The notes under the pieces: generated by a model
What the model was told of the DNA's origin: nothing
The model's database searches: none
What the model saw: the letters and a program-made list of their open reading frames with translations, nothing else
NCBI GenBank assembly: GCA_004380135.1
Contig: QXCR01000085.1
Coordinates: 62,001 to 126,000, forward strand
Reading direction: 5' to 3'
Source: Stemphylium vesicarium
Lineage: Eukaryota; Ascomycota; Dothideomycetes; Pleosporales; Pleosporaceae
Length of the DNA: 64,000 nt
Translations under genes and position numbers: made by a program
Shown here: positions 21,822 to 31,896 of the stretch, piece after piece
Numbering within the stretch: the stretch's first letter is position 1
How the letters are laid out: each line of letters begins with the position of its first letter

Positions 21822-23201
21822 ATGGCGACGACGCCTATCGAGCATCCTTCTACCACCAGCACGTTTCCCACGCGCCAACGGCCGATTCCTTACACATGTG
21901 CCAACGGACGACGTACCCCTCTGTCCTCCATCCTTCCGCCTCTCGTCTTCGGAACGGCCACGTTCAACCACCAATATAACAGCGACCCCTTTGCGCTCGA
22001 CACAACCGGCCTCGTAACGTCGGCGCTCACACACGGCATCCGCGCCTTCGACACATCGCCCTACTACGGCCCCTCGGAGCAATTGCTCGGCGATGCGCTC
22101 GCAACCCCATTCGTGCGGGAGACGTTCCCGCGCAACTCATACATGATCCTGACAAAAGTCGGACGGATAGGCGGTGACGAGTTCGACTACAGCAAGGAAT
22201 GGGTGCGACAGAGCGTCGACCGAAGCCTGGAGCGGCTGCACACCGAATACCTAGATCTAGTCTACTGCCACGACGTCGAATTTGTGAGCCCCGCAGAAGT
22301 GCTGGAAGCAGTCAAGGAACTGCGGCGCATAAGAGACGAAGATGGCACAATCCGCTACATTGGCATTTCAGGCTACCCCATTGACGTCCTAGGCGACATG
22401 GCCGAACTCATCCTGCGCGAGACCGGTGAGCCGCTCGACGCAGTCCAATCCTACGGCAACTTTACCCTCCAGAATCAGACACTCGCCGGCCCACGAGGTG
22501 TTCTGCGTCTCAAGAACGCCGGCGTGGACGTCGTACCCAACGCGTCTATTCTCGGCATGGGTCTCCTCCGTCGCGAAGGCGTCCCCGTCGGCGCTCTAGG
22601 CGACTTCCACCCCGCGCCCTCGTCCCTCCGCGAACTCGTCCGCAAAGCAAGCGACTTCTGCGACGACTACGGTGAGCGCATCGAAGTCATCGCCATCCGC
22701 TTTGCGCTCGAGACCTGGATCTCAGCCGGTTCATTGTGTGGATCCCAGGGTGACCCGGCCTCCGGTCTCCCCTGGAAAACTGAATCCATCGACGATGTTG
22801 GCGGGTCGAAACTCGGTGTCAGCGTTATTGGCGTTTCGCGTGCTGCTGAGCTAGAGAAGACAATGCTGGTTTGGCGCTCCATCCTCGATGGCCTCGAGGG
22901 CGGTCGCGAAACTGCGGTCCAGGCGGGTCGTTGGTACCGCGCTTGGGAGTGGAGTACGAATCGTAGGAAGGCGGTGCAGATTCTTGCAGAAGGTGTGCAG
23001 GAGGTGCTTGGTGAGGGCTTTGGATATGCGTGGGCGAGCCCCGAGCCGGGATTCGTTAATAAGAGGGCGAAGAAGGTGGATGCGAAGGTGGAGCAGGGGG
23101 ATGAGGCGACACCGTGGTTGACGCCGGCGGCGAGCCCGGAGGCTGTGCCTGTTAGGGATACGGAGGAGGTTGCGGAGGAGAAGGCGCTGCCGTTGAGATA
23201 G
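21822..23201 (+). CDS. ARA2: Aldo-keto reductase, D-arabinose dehydrogenase (NAD) type
   Basis: Single exon, 459 residues. Ara2-type enzymes oxidise D-arabinose to D-arabinono-1,4-lactone with NAD+, a step toward erythroascorbate. The AKR fold is evident: LPPLVFGTATF, GIRAFDTSPYYGPSEQLLG (catalytic Asp and Tyr), MILTKVGRIG (catalytic Lys), RSLERLHTEYLDLVYCHDVE (catalytic His), IRYIGISGYP, and a C-terminal cofactor segment SVIGVSRAAELEKTM. The last 60-70 residues (acid- and Ala-rich, after GFVNKRAKKVD) extend beyond the usual fold and look disordered. The substrate is inferred from overall resemblance to fungal Ara2. A related L-galactose dehydrogenase activity is possible. Confidence 0.85.
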   Translation: MATTPIEHPSTTSTFPTRQRPIPYTCANGRRTPLSSILPPLVFGTATFNHQYNSDPFALDTTGLVTSALTHGIRAFDTSPYYGPSEQLLGDALATPFVRETFPRNSYMILTKVGRIGGDEFDYSKEWVRQSVDRSLERLHTEYLDLVYCHDVEFVSPAEVLEAVKELRRIRDEDGTIRYIGISGYPIDVLGDMAELILRETGEPLDAVQSYGNFTLQNQTLAGPRGVLRLKNAGVDVVPNASILGMGLLRREGVPVGALGDFHPAPSSLRELVRKASDFCDDYGERIEVIAIRFALETWISAGSLCGSQGDPASGLPWKTESIDDVGGSKLGVSVIGVSRAAELEKTMLVWRSILDGLEGGRETAVQAGRWYRAWEWSTNRRKAVQILAEGVQEVLGEGFGYAWASPEPGFVNKRAKKVDAKVEQGDEATPWLTPAASPEAVPVRDTEEVAEEKALPLR

Positions 23202-23204
23202 ATG

Positions 23205-23252
23205 GGATGGAAAGGGGAAGGGGAGGGGGAGGGGGAGGGGGAGGAAGGGATG
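23205..23252 (+). repeat. G-rich minisatellite just 3' of ARA2
   Basis: Repeated GGGGGA/GGGGA units begin a few bases after the ARA2 stop. Four or more G-runs in close succession could form a G-quadruplex in the 3' UTR or DNA. It may be part of the ARA2 terminator, but this is inference. Confidence 0.8.
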
Positions 23253-23773
23253 GAAAGTAAATAAGGTAAATGTATATAGAGATGTGAATCACGAGTTTCA
23301 TAGTATATATTCGCAGCTGCCGTGCTGTTTTGGTAGAGGGAATAGACGGGCTTGACATGCTCTTGCCAGCTTCTTTCTCTTGCCACATCTATTCAATTGA
23401 ACGAATAGACATGTGAATGATTATGAGTCTTGGCTGCATGATAAGAGTGAGGCTTTGACTGGTGTTGGACGGTCACTGTCCACTCAGCGCGTGTATGCCA
23501 CCTACGCGGTCTTCTCCGCGGAACCCTTTCCAACAGTTCTCACGTGCTAGCGGAGCCATGTATAAAACGACCTCTCCTCTTGCTCCCTTTCCTTTTTTCA
23601 ACATCACAAAAATATCGTTGTTCCACTCTGTCGAAAAAGGCAAAGCATGGAACGTATGTTTTGCCGGCCTGCTCAGAAATCCCGATACTTTGGGTACATG
23701 TTTCTGCTTCTGTCCTCTCTTCTACCTTTGGTCTACTGATAAACTTGTCCAAAATATTAAAATCTCTGCCACG

Positions 23774-24277
23774 ATGTCTGTCCCTGCTCTGCTGCTGGAG
23801 ATCATAAAATCTTGCTTAAACAAGACGCATGGGCTCGACTTTCAATATCATTGGAAACACATCCAAAAGACTCTGCAAAAATACTACATGCTCGAGTTGC
23901 TGGACTTTTCTCTTTGGTCGAGACTCGACCGGTCGGATAAGACAGATAACATGTTGTTATGGCTGTTCCCCTGCAAGTCTCCTGCATCAAAAGGGCCCCC
24001 GGCGCATACCGAGGTGTTGAGCTTCTGGTTTTGCTGCTCGAAAACAACAACATATATAAACATATTTATTTTTGTGCTCCGTGGTGGTCCAAACGGGATT
24101 GCAAGAACGCCCATGGGCCTGTCGCTGCTGTGCTGGATTAAAATTATGTTCCAAAGCGCTTTGAGAAAAATACTGATGGAAAAGCGGATTTCTGCCATCC
24201 AGCAGTGTGGCACGAAAGGATATTCAACGTGTTTATGCTCTTGTTGCTCTGGTGAGCGGGCGACAAAGCGTACATAA
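23774..24277 (+). CDS. Possible mini-gene of array 2 (HTH-like N-terminus)
   Basis: From the ATG at 23774 the frame begins MSVPALLLEIIKSCLNKTHG and continues DFQYHWKHIQKTLQKYY. It has a long hydrophobic-patterned helix, a glycine turn, then a Trp with the spacing of the second helix of a Myb/SANT-like fold. The ORF stays open to 24277, through the TATA box at 24053-24060, so the natural product is probably much shorter. Upstream is an AT-rich core (AAAATATTAAAATC), then CTCTGCCACG before the ATG. Function is unknown, and it could be a degraded copy. Confidence 0.25.
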   Translation: MSVPALLLEIIKSCLNKTHGLDFQYHWKHIQKTLQKYYMLELLDFSLWSRLDRSDKTDNMLLWLFPCKSPASKGPPAHTEVLSFWFCCSKTTTYINIFIFVLRGGPNGIARTPMGLSLLCWIKIMFQSALRKILMEKRISAIQQCGTKGYSTCLCSCCSGERATKRT

Positions 24278-24529
24278 ATCCCCCGTGCGACCACATCTCT
24301 CTTCCTCCCCCCACTCCCCTAAATCATTGGTCGAAATTACCAACGTATCCCTGGCCATGGGAGAATATTTTGATGTTGTTTTCAAAAAGCTCTATGGCAA
24401 ACACATGGAACTCTAGTCTTGTTTTCCTTGGAAGGCGACAAGGCACATATAAACCGTCTTTCCGATAGTGTCTGTCTTTCTTTACATTGACCTGGAACAT
24501 TCTTTCAAAAACATGAGACAAAAAATTCA

Positions 24530-24676
24530 ATGGCGGATCTCCCGCTTTCTTCTCAGGATATGACCAAAAAAGAAGTCGTCGCCTACACGATGTGCTTGTT
24601 CTTCGCCTTTAAAATGAACGTCAAGCTTGATGATGTTCTGAGTTCTGTTGGGCGCGTGAGAAAGAAATGGGAATAG
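24530..24676 (+). CDS. Small HTH-like protein of array 2 (48 aa), the best mini-ORF
   Basis: A complete 48-residue ORF starting 78 bases after the TATA box at 24447-24453 and a leader rich in C and T. It begins MADLPLSSQDMTKKEVVAYT, continues MCLFFAFKMNVKLDDVLSSV, and ends GRVRKKWE before a TAG. Helix 1 (EVVAYTMCLFFAF), helix 2 (LDDVLSSVG) and a basic recognition-like end (RVRKKWE) match the layout of small fungal Myb/SANT-like DNA-binding domains. Five bases after its stop a second ORF (24682-24744) begins MSALPPVSKITAISAYALLG, with the same start (Met-small-x-Leu-Pro, then Ile/Met-Thr and AY), but it ends after 20 residues, which suggests a truncated or spliced neighbour copy. No enzyme or known named protein is recognised. 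Confidence 0.42.
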   Translation: MADLPLSSQDMTKKEVVAYTMCLFFAFKMNVKLDDVLSSVGRVRKKWE

Positions 24677-27136
24677 CCGGCATGTCCGCGCTTCCGCCGG
24701 TGTCGAAAATTACCGCAATTTCAGCGTATGCGCTGTTGGGCTAGAAGAAGCGTTCATAAAGGATCTTGTGCTCTGGGGGCTGTGTCTCTTGTATTCTTCA
24801 CTTTACTTGCTATCTTCTAAAAAGAAAATCCTGATAAAGGGGATGTATGGGCCGGGAGCATTGAGAACCGCAAGAATGTAGTCTATGTCCTGAGACGCCC
24901 TTCTCGAGAATACCAAAATCCCAACGAGATTGCTCTATGTTCCGAAGTGCGGTGTTAATTCCTAAAATCGAAATGGTTCTGGCACAATGTTCGTCTTTCA
25001 CACAAACGAAGGCAATGAACATACATGTGCGGGGTCGCAAAACTCGGGCGAAAAAATGGCATGCTGGCGACTGAGAAAGGAATGGGTATACAAGTACTCT
25101 TCCGGGTGTCTTTTACACTCTTCTCCTCCACTCAACACTCAAAAATTAACGTTTTCTAAAGCTACACGTTGTGGACTCATGTGCGGTGTGCCCATTGTGA
25201 GCCTAGCTACATCAACAAAGCAATGGGAAATCTTTCGTATATTGCCCTTGCAAATGTTGAAAAGATACTAGGCATGTTGTTTTGCGCTTCTGAATGACAT
25301 TGATCAATTACAGCGATATTCCAGTCTGCCGAGTTTGATAAGCGTTTTGGTGCTCGATCAAAACTTTAATACGTCCATACTATGTGTGGACTGACTGGGG
25401 GATGACCCCCAAAAACAAGTGAGAAAATCTTCAACGAAAAACTGGATGTGGTCGGCGTGAGTGTAGTAACAATTTCACGGGATCAGATTTCTGATGCTGC
25501 ATGATCACTCCTTTACGTCTTGCTCGAGAGTTAGTGCGCGATGATGAGGGCATAAATACCTCGTCTTCCTTCCACTTCATCCATCCAACTTTGCTTAAGT
25601 TCCGGACGTGTACATGGCAACGCCTAAATTACCATCGGCCAGTGGACATATCTTTTTTTCTCTCTGGCGCTGTTTCAAAACCTCATGTCAGACCGAATAT
25701 GTGGGAAAGACCCCACAGCCGCCGCATTACATCAAACTTGTTCGTTTTGACCTCATGAGCTGCAATGATGCCACTCTTCGACCTTGTATGCGAGATTGCG
25801 ATCGGGTGTTTTGACGCCTCTCAATCCTTTCGACGAATCAAAAATCCCTATGAGCTACTATGTGTTTTCTGCAGACTTGTCAACAATCAAGTCAATCTGA
25901 CACATCCAGATGAGTGACTAACGCAAAAGGGTAAGACTTAAGCCTATATAGGCAACTGCTAGACTCAAATAGGAAGTCAATCAAGTCAAGCTGCGTCTCT
26001 CGATCCCCACTTAATTGATTGTTGACAACTGTGGTTTTCTGTAACTACTTAAGTCCCGCTGCGACACCTGCATGCCGTTTTTTTCCCCTGCCTTGCAAAA
26101 CCGAGACTTCGTGGCTGGTGAACTGGGAACATCATCCTACGCCCATGGAGATATCATTTTGAGACCCGAACCTTGGCGCGCATATATAAACCACGATGCC
26201 CACTCCATCACTTCCTCTTTCCTAGCATCACACAACTTCTCAAACTCATACCAAAAATCAATCTCAATTCCCCGATGCCTTTTGTTTGGAGATGAACGAA
26301 TTAAATCTTCCCACTCACTGTTTGCTCCATATATCTAAAAGCATCGACATGTCGGCGATGTCCTCGGCGTTGAGAGAGGAATTCTGTGAAATTTGTCTAC
26401 GCTCATCCACATCACCTTTTCAGTTAACGAGGCGGCCGTCGCAACCATTATGTACTAGTGCACGCGCTAAACAACTATATAAATCCGCCTCTGCCGGCAT
26501 TCTCACTTCTTTTTGCCACAACTTCCCCTGCTATTGCTAAAATGACGAAAATCAGACCGATTCGTCGTCATGTCTGTTGATCCAGAGTCAAAATCAACAA
26601 ACCTGAGTTTGATGTGGCGTCCGGCCTTCTGCTCTTCTGCTACCCTAAAAACCGCTCCCTGTCTTGTTCCCTATACCACAACCAAAATTTCCGACACTCT
26701 CCACCTCTTCTACCTAAGTCATTCAAAAGGGTATCATAAAAAAATCAGCGTAACACGTATGATATCTTTGGCCTTCTCTGTTGCCTCTTCTCTCCATCCC
26801 GCCATCAAAACATAAATCTCCCACGAAAAATAGTGATGGTTGGCAGCTCGACCCATACACGCTACTCCACCACTTCGAATCCGTGAACAAAGAGCACGCA
26901 ACTACGAAGCATGGAGCATTTCCCGCGTCCTTTTTACATAAAAACATCACATTCCAACGCCATGTGTTTCGCAAATAAAAGTGGGTGATGAAATATGTGT
27001 TCTAAAACCTTCAAGTTCAGGTCATGGTTGCTCCCTCTTTTCCTCCTTCCTAGCATCTTGCGATGACTGCAGTATGAGGAAATCTAAACCACTCGCGCCA
27101 TGCGTGCGCTGTCGAAAACCGTCTGGAGCATACAAC

Positions 27137-27241
27137 ATGGATTGGAATTCTGAGCGGGGACGGGCAGAAATGTTGTTCCTTCTGTGGGTTGCAAGCTTTA
27201 ATCCTCCACTACAGTTTGTGTGGACAACGAGAAAGCATTGA
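27137..27241 (+). CDS. Possible mini-gene of array 2 (34 aa, Trp-led HTH-like start)
   Basis: The ORF starts MDWNSERGRAEMLFLLWVAS and ends after 34 residues. A Trp near the start, then an acidic/basic stretch and a Leu-rich helix is the usual opening of fungal Myb/SANT-like microdomains (Trp-x-x-Glu...LLL). It lies near the right end of array 2. A longer frame of 117 aa (27220-27573) overlaps its tail and could supply the next helices through an intron or a frameshift. The start is supported only by pattern. Confidence 0.28.
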   Translation: MDWNSERGRAEMLFLLWVASFNPPLQFVWTTRKH

Positions 27242-27613
27242 AAATGGACTTATGCGCTCTATTTCTAAAATTGGCCATTTATCGAATAATGGCTTTGGTC
27301 TTTTCCTGCGCTGCAATGGCAAAGAGAAGCCTCACATGGAGTGTCCTCTCACGGAAACCTAAATGCACCATGGTTATGGAAATGTTCTCTGCGCTGTGTT
27401 CGCGGACAAACGAAAACAGAATTAAAAATGCAGCTGATCGATTTCGATGGGAGGAGAGGCGTGCTTCCACAAGACAATCCTATCCACACGCACCAAAAAG
27501 ATGTAGAAAAGCCAAATATCTGGTGAGCATAACTCATGACATGGTATATGGCTTATTCACAAACAAATCATAATATACAATCTCACATCCCATCACCACA
27601 TCTTCCGCACGCC

Positions 27614-29125
27614 TTACAACTTGGCAAAAACAGTCGGCACAACACCCCCCATCTCCACGAGGGTACTCTTATTCCTGACCCAAGCCTCAAGTCCCTTCTT
27701 ACCATTCTCAACGCCAACACCACTCTGCTTCCAGCCGCCGACGCTCATCTCCGCCGGACTCTCGCCCCATGTGTTAACCCACGTGATACCAGCCTCGAGC
27801 TGGGCGATAACCTTATGCGCGAGATTGAGGTCCTTTGTGAAGACACCGGCGGCGAGACCGACGTTTGTGTTGTTTGCTCTTTGGATGACTTCCTCGACCG
27901 TCTTGTAGGAGAGGATGGACATGACGGGGCCGAAGATTTCTTCTTGCACAATCTTCATGTCGTCGGTGCAGTTTGTGAAGACGGTGGGTTGGACCCAGTA
28001 GCCGTTTTGGTAGGCCTTGTTGTCGTGCGAGGCGACCCAAGATGGGGTTTCGGGACCGCCGCAGAGGAGCGTGGCTTTGTCGTTTTCGCGACCGTGCTTG
28101 ATGTATGAGATTACTTTTTCGTAGTGCGGCTTGGATACGAGCGGGCCGAAGTTGGTGGCTGGGTTGTGCAGGTCGCCGGGGCGGATGTATTGCATCTTTT
28201 CCAGGAGGCGCTTCTCGAACTCGGGCTTCATGCCTTCGGGGACGAAGACTCGGGTGCCGTTTGTGCAGACTTGGCCGGTGGAGAAGAAGTTGGCGAGCAT
28301 TGCGCCGTCAACGGCTTGGTCGACGTCGGCGTCGGGGAGGATGACGCAGGCGGACTTGCCACCTAGCTCCATGGTCACGTACTTCATCTCGCCTGATGCG
28401 CTGCCTGCTACCTTCTTGCCGGTGGAGACTTGTCCGGTAAAGCTGACCTTTGCGATATCAGAGTGCTTGGTGAGGTATGCGCCCACGTCTCCACCGCCCT
28501 GGACAACGTTGAAAACACCAGGAGGTACACCGGCCTCGGCGTAGATGTCTGCTAGTACTGTCGAGTGGAGGGGTGTAAACTCAGATGGCTTGTAGACCAT
28601 GCAGTTTCCGGCAGCCAAGCAAGGCGCTGACTTCCAGAGAGCGATTTGGATGGGGTAGTTCCACGCGCCAATACCAGCGCATACTCCCAGAGCGTTCTTG
28701 GTTGTGTATACCCAGGCATCTGGTCGCAGTGGGGTCGTCTCGCCGTTCATGCCGCCTCCTCCTACCAGGTTCGCGAAGAATTCGAGGACATCGGCGCCGG
28801 TTACTACATCTACGGTCGAGGTCTCGGAGAAAGGCTTGCCGGTGTCGCTGGTTTCGATTCTCGCGAGTTCATCGTTTCGGGCGCGGAGCAGGGCTGCGGC
28901 TCGCTGGAGGATTCGCGCGCGTTCGATGGGTGGTGTGGCCGACCATGCTGGGAAAGCCTTTTGGCCCGAGGCGATGGCTGCGTCGATGCCAGCGTACGAG
29001 GTGGTGTGGATGTCGGCGACGGGCTGCGCGGTCGCGGGATCTATCGTCTGGAACTTGGATGTAGATGAGCCGGATTGAAGCTTGCCATCATAAAAGGCAG
29101 AGCGTGGCGCATATGGGAGAGACAT
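27614..29125 (-). CDS. Betaine aldehyde dehydrogenase (NAD-dependent ALDH)
   Basis: Single exon. I use the second Met (MSLPYAPRSAFYDGK) as start, giving 503 residues. An upstream in-frame Met at 29149 would add eight residues. The ALDH superfamily motifs are complete: GVCAGIGAWNYPIQIALWKS (cofactor lysine region), SFTGQVSTGKKVA, MELGGKSACVILPDADVD (general-base Glu), FFSTGQVCTNGTRVFV (catalytic Cys), EEIFGPVMSIL and the C-terminal VNTWGESPAEMSVGGWKQSG typical of betaine-aldehyde members. The reaction is betaine aldehyde to glycine betaine. The divergently transcribed neighbour at 30209 is a choline-oxidising GMC enzyme that makes its substrate, which strengthens the call. In Aspergillus fumigatus the matching enzymes are known as BadA and CodA. 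Confidence 0.9.
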   Translation of the reverse strand: MSLPYAPRSAFYDGKLQSGSSTSKFQTIDPATAQPVADIHTTSYAGIDAAIASGQKAFPAWSATPPIERARILQRAAALLRARNDELARIETSDTGKPFSETSTVDVVTGADVLEFFANLVGGGGMNGETTPLRPDAWVYTTKNALGVCAGIGAWNYPIQIALWKSAPCLAAGNCMVYKPSEFTPLHSTVLADIYAEAGVPPGVFNVVQGGGDVGAYLTKHSDIAKVSFTGQVSTGKKVAGSASGEMKYVTMELGGKSACVILPDADVDQAVDGAMLANFFSTGQVCTNGTRVFVPEGMKPEFEKRLLEKMQYIRPGDLHNPATNFGPLVSKPHYEKVISYIKHGRENDKATLLCGGPETPSWVASHDNKAYQNGYWVQPTVFTNCTDDMKIVQEEIFGPVMSILSYKTVEEVIQRANNTNVGLAAGVFTKDLNLAHKVIAQLEAGITWVNTWGESPAEMSVGGWKQSGVGVENGKKGLEAWVRNKSTLVEMGGVVPTVFAKL

Positions 29126-30208
29126 GATGAAGCGACTTTGTTGGCGCAATGGGTGGTGTTATAGGTTACTTTTGTTTCCGTAGGCGCAATGGAGGAAAAG
29201 AGATGGTCGGTACTGCCGTCACGATGATCAAGGTGCACCAGAAAAGTTCTTCAAGCACTGATTGTGAACTGCAGAAGGAAGGTCAGCCAAGGCTGTGATG
29301 TAACGTCAAGCTACGAGCTTTGGTACTAACAGTTGTATAGAGATAGTGGCGGGGAAGCGCGACTGCAGTAATTGCGCATCGTTTTCCTCTCAAAGACTAG
29401 TGATGGATCGGACCGTTGCCGACAACAGGATCAGCTGATAGATGTCTCAAGCAATGAATCGCAATGTGTATCTCAAATAAAGAGCGCATTCGGTACGCGT
29501 TTTTCAGCGGCATGACGTTGCCTGTTAGACGTCTGCGCGCGTGGCACAAAATCTCTCGTCCGACGGCTGCCGACCTCACCGCCCTGCGATCGGGGAAAGT
29601 GCGGCGTGGTGTTGCAGGGATCAAGCGGTCGGCACCTGCAGAAATGAGCGGGGTTTGCTAGCCCCATATAGACATCGCGTCATCGGACGGTTTTACGACG
29701 CCTTTTTCTCTGCTAGAGTTGTTGAGTGACATACTTCGTAGTACGCGTGCAGAGATCGCCTAAGACGACTTCATCACTCCGTTGGAACATAGCGAATCAA
29801 TCAACATCATTTCATCGCCATCGTTCGCCCACTCACACTCTTCCCGCTTATTTTTTCCCTCTCGAGCGCCACGATCCCGCTGCCAGAATTGAGGCGTTGG
29901 TTAATGCACGTGCATGGTTCCGGCCCTACCGTAAACGGCCCTATTTAGCACCATCTTATCTGGAAGGCAAGCTACATATCCTGCAGCGGGAACACGACAG
30001 ACCAACCTCCCAGCCTCAGCCCACGACTCACTTTTTGCTGTCCGACATTCTGCCGACCACCCGATCGCGACACCCGGCCCGTGCTGAGAACACTGACCTT
30101 CCCGAGCGATAGTCCGGATACATATAAGCTTGCCTCTGCGTGAAAAGCTCATTGAGACAAAGGAAGTATCCTCGCCACCTCATCCAAATCTTCATCCCAC
30201 ACGCGACA
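29126..30208. promoter_or_regulatory. Shared divergent promoter region of the choline-oxidation pair
   Basis: 1083 bases separate the start codons of the aldehyde dehydrogenase (minus) and the choline enzyme (plus). A TATA-like word (GATACATATAAGC, about 30117-30129) lies about 85 bp before the choline-gene ATG, with a CT-rich leader after it. No ORF is credible. Co-regulation is inferred from arrangement. Confidence 0.5.
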
Positions 30209-31896
30209 ATGGCTTTCGAGACTGTGACCTCCATCCCTAAGGATGCCTCTTATGACTTTGTCATTGTCGGAGGAGGCACAGCTGGCTGTGTCATTGCCTC
30301 CCGTCTCACAGAATACCTTCCCAATAAGAAGGTCCTTATGATTGAGGCTGGCCCAAGCGACTTCATGGACGACCGTGTCCTGCTCCTCAAGGACTGGCTC
30401 AACCTTCTTGGAGGAGAGCTCGACTACGACTACGGCACTACCGAACAGCCCAATGGCAACTCACACATCCGACACTCACGTGCAAAGGTCCTCGGTGGCT
30501 GCTCATCACACAACACGCTCATTTCATTCAGACCCTTTGAGTACGACTGTAAGAGATGGGAAGCACAAGGCTGCAAGGGCTGGAGCTTCAAGACCTTTAT
30601 GCGCGTCCTTGACAACCTCCGCAACACTGTTCAGCCCGTGCACGAGAGACATCGAAACCAACTTTGCCTTGACTGGGTAGAATCGTGCTCCACCGCCATG
30701 GACATTCCCGTGATCCACGACTTCAACCATGAGATCAAGACCAAGGGCGCTCTCAAGCCTTCAGTTGGTTTCTTCTCCGTATCGTACAACCCCGATGATG
30801 GCCGCCGAAGCAGCGCTAGTGTAGCGTACATCCACCCCATCCTCCGTGGTGAGGAGACTCGCGACAACCTGACTGTGCTCACCAACGCATGGGTCAGCAA
30901 GATCAACGTATCAGGTGACAAGGTCACTGGTGTTGACCTCACCCTCCAGAGCGGCGAGAAGCGCACGCTCAGCCCCAACTGCGAGACCATTCTCTGTGCA
31001 GGTGCTGTCGATACCCCAAGATTGATGCTCCTGTCCGGTCTCGGCCCCAAGCAACAACTCTCCGAGCTCGGTATTCCCGTTGTAAAGGACATGCCCGGTG
31101 TTGGTGAGAACTTGCTCGACCACCCAGAGAGTATCATCCTCTGGGAGCTGAACAAGCCTGTGCCCGCAAACCAGACTACCCAAGACTCAGACGCCGGTAT
31201 CTTCCTGAGACGGGAGGTTCCCAACGCGGCTGGTACCGATGGTGACATTGCTGATATCATGATGCATTGTTACCAAATTCCCTTCTGCCTGAACACCGCT
31301 CGGTAAGTTACAAAACCCTCATTCGTAATACGAAAATAGATGCTAACTATCCACAAAGTCTGGGCTACGACTCCCCCATCGACGCGTTCTGCATGACCCC
31401 CAACATCCCCCGCCCCCGCTCTCGTGGCCGCATCTACCTCACCTCCGCAGACCCCACCGTCAAGCCCGCGCTCGACTTCCGCTACTTCACCGACCCAGAA
31501 GGCTACGACGCCGCCACCATCGTTGCCGGTCTCAAGGCCGCGCGTGAAGTCGCCAAGCAGGCCCCCTTCTCCAACTGGATCAAGCGCGAAGTCGCCCCAG
31601 GCCCCAAGATCCAAACCGACGAGGAGCTCTCCGAGTACGGCCGCCGCGTCGCTCACACTGTCTACCATCCCGCTGGTACCACCAAGATGGGTGACGTGGC
31701 CAAGGACGACAAGGCTGTCGTTGACCCTGAGCTCAAAGTCCGTGGCCTCAAGGGTGTCAGGATCGCTGATGCCGGTGTCTTCCCTGAGATGCCCACCATT
31801 AACCCCATGTTGACTGTATTGGGTATTGGTGAGCGTGCCGCTGAGCTTATTGCCCAGGAATGGGGCTGGAAGGGTCTGGAGAAGCAGAAGTTGTAG
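30209..31896 (+). CDS. Choline dehydrogenase/oxidase, GMC oxidoreductase
   Basis: Two exons, 30209-31302 and 31359-31896, joined by a 56-nt GT-AG intron, give 543 residues. The FAD-binding N-terminus is DFVIVGGGTAGCVIASRLTE, then VLMIEAGPSD. The GMC signature AKVLGGCSSHNTLISFR follows, and the second signature CAGAVDTPRLMLLSGLG is present. The C-terminal catalytic part has VAHTVYHPAGTTKMG with the His-Pro-Ala-Gly-Thr of choline oxidase-type enzymes, and TINPMLTVLGIGERAAE. There is no signal peptide, so it is probably cytosolic or peroxisomal. It oxidises choline to betaine aldehyde. Whether oxygen (oxidase) or another acceptor (dehydrogenase) is used cannot be read from the sequence. Pairing with the aldehyde dehydrogenase supports the substrate. 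Confidence 0.88.

Larger units (their letters stand above)
23460..27545 (+). repeat. Array 2: quasi-periodic TATA-leader-mini-ORF modules, plus strand
   Basis: This mirrors array 1 but reads on the plus strand. TATA boxes occur near 23563 (GTATAAAACG), 24056 (CATATATAAAC), 24275 (TACATAAATC), 24449 (ACATATAAACC), 24757 (TTCATAAAGG), 25088 (GGTATACAAG), 25554 (GCATAAATACC), 25946 (CTATATAGG), 26186 (CATATATAAACC), 26479 (CTATATAAATCC) and 26939 (ACATAAAAAC). After most of them comes a 30-60 nt pyrimidine-rich leader, often ending in AAC or CAAAA, then an ATG within about 50-110 nt. Short ORFs of 20-60 codons follow, some ending before the next box. Spacing is about 175-490 bp. Sequence identity between modules is low, so this is an old or fast-evolving array. 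ARA2 lies upstream, and the convergent aldehyde dehydrogenase gene lies downstream. Confidence 0.62.

Noticed and set aside
27536..29068. Several plus-strand ORFs of 100-190 codons
   Set aside because: Shadows of the betaine aldehyde dehydrogenase gene, whose minus-strand frame carries all ALDH motifs.
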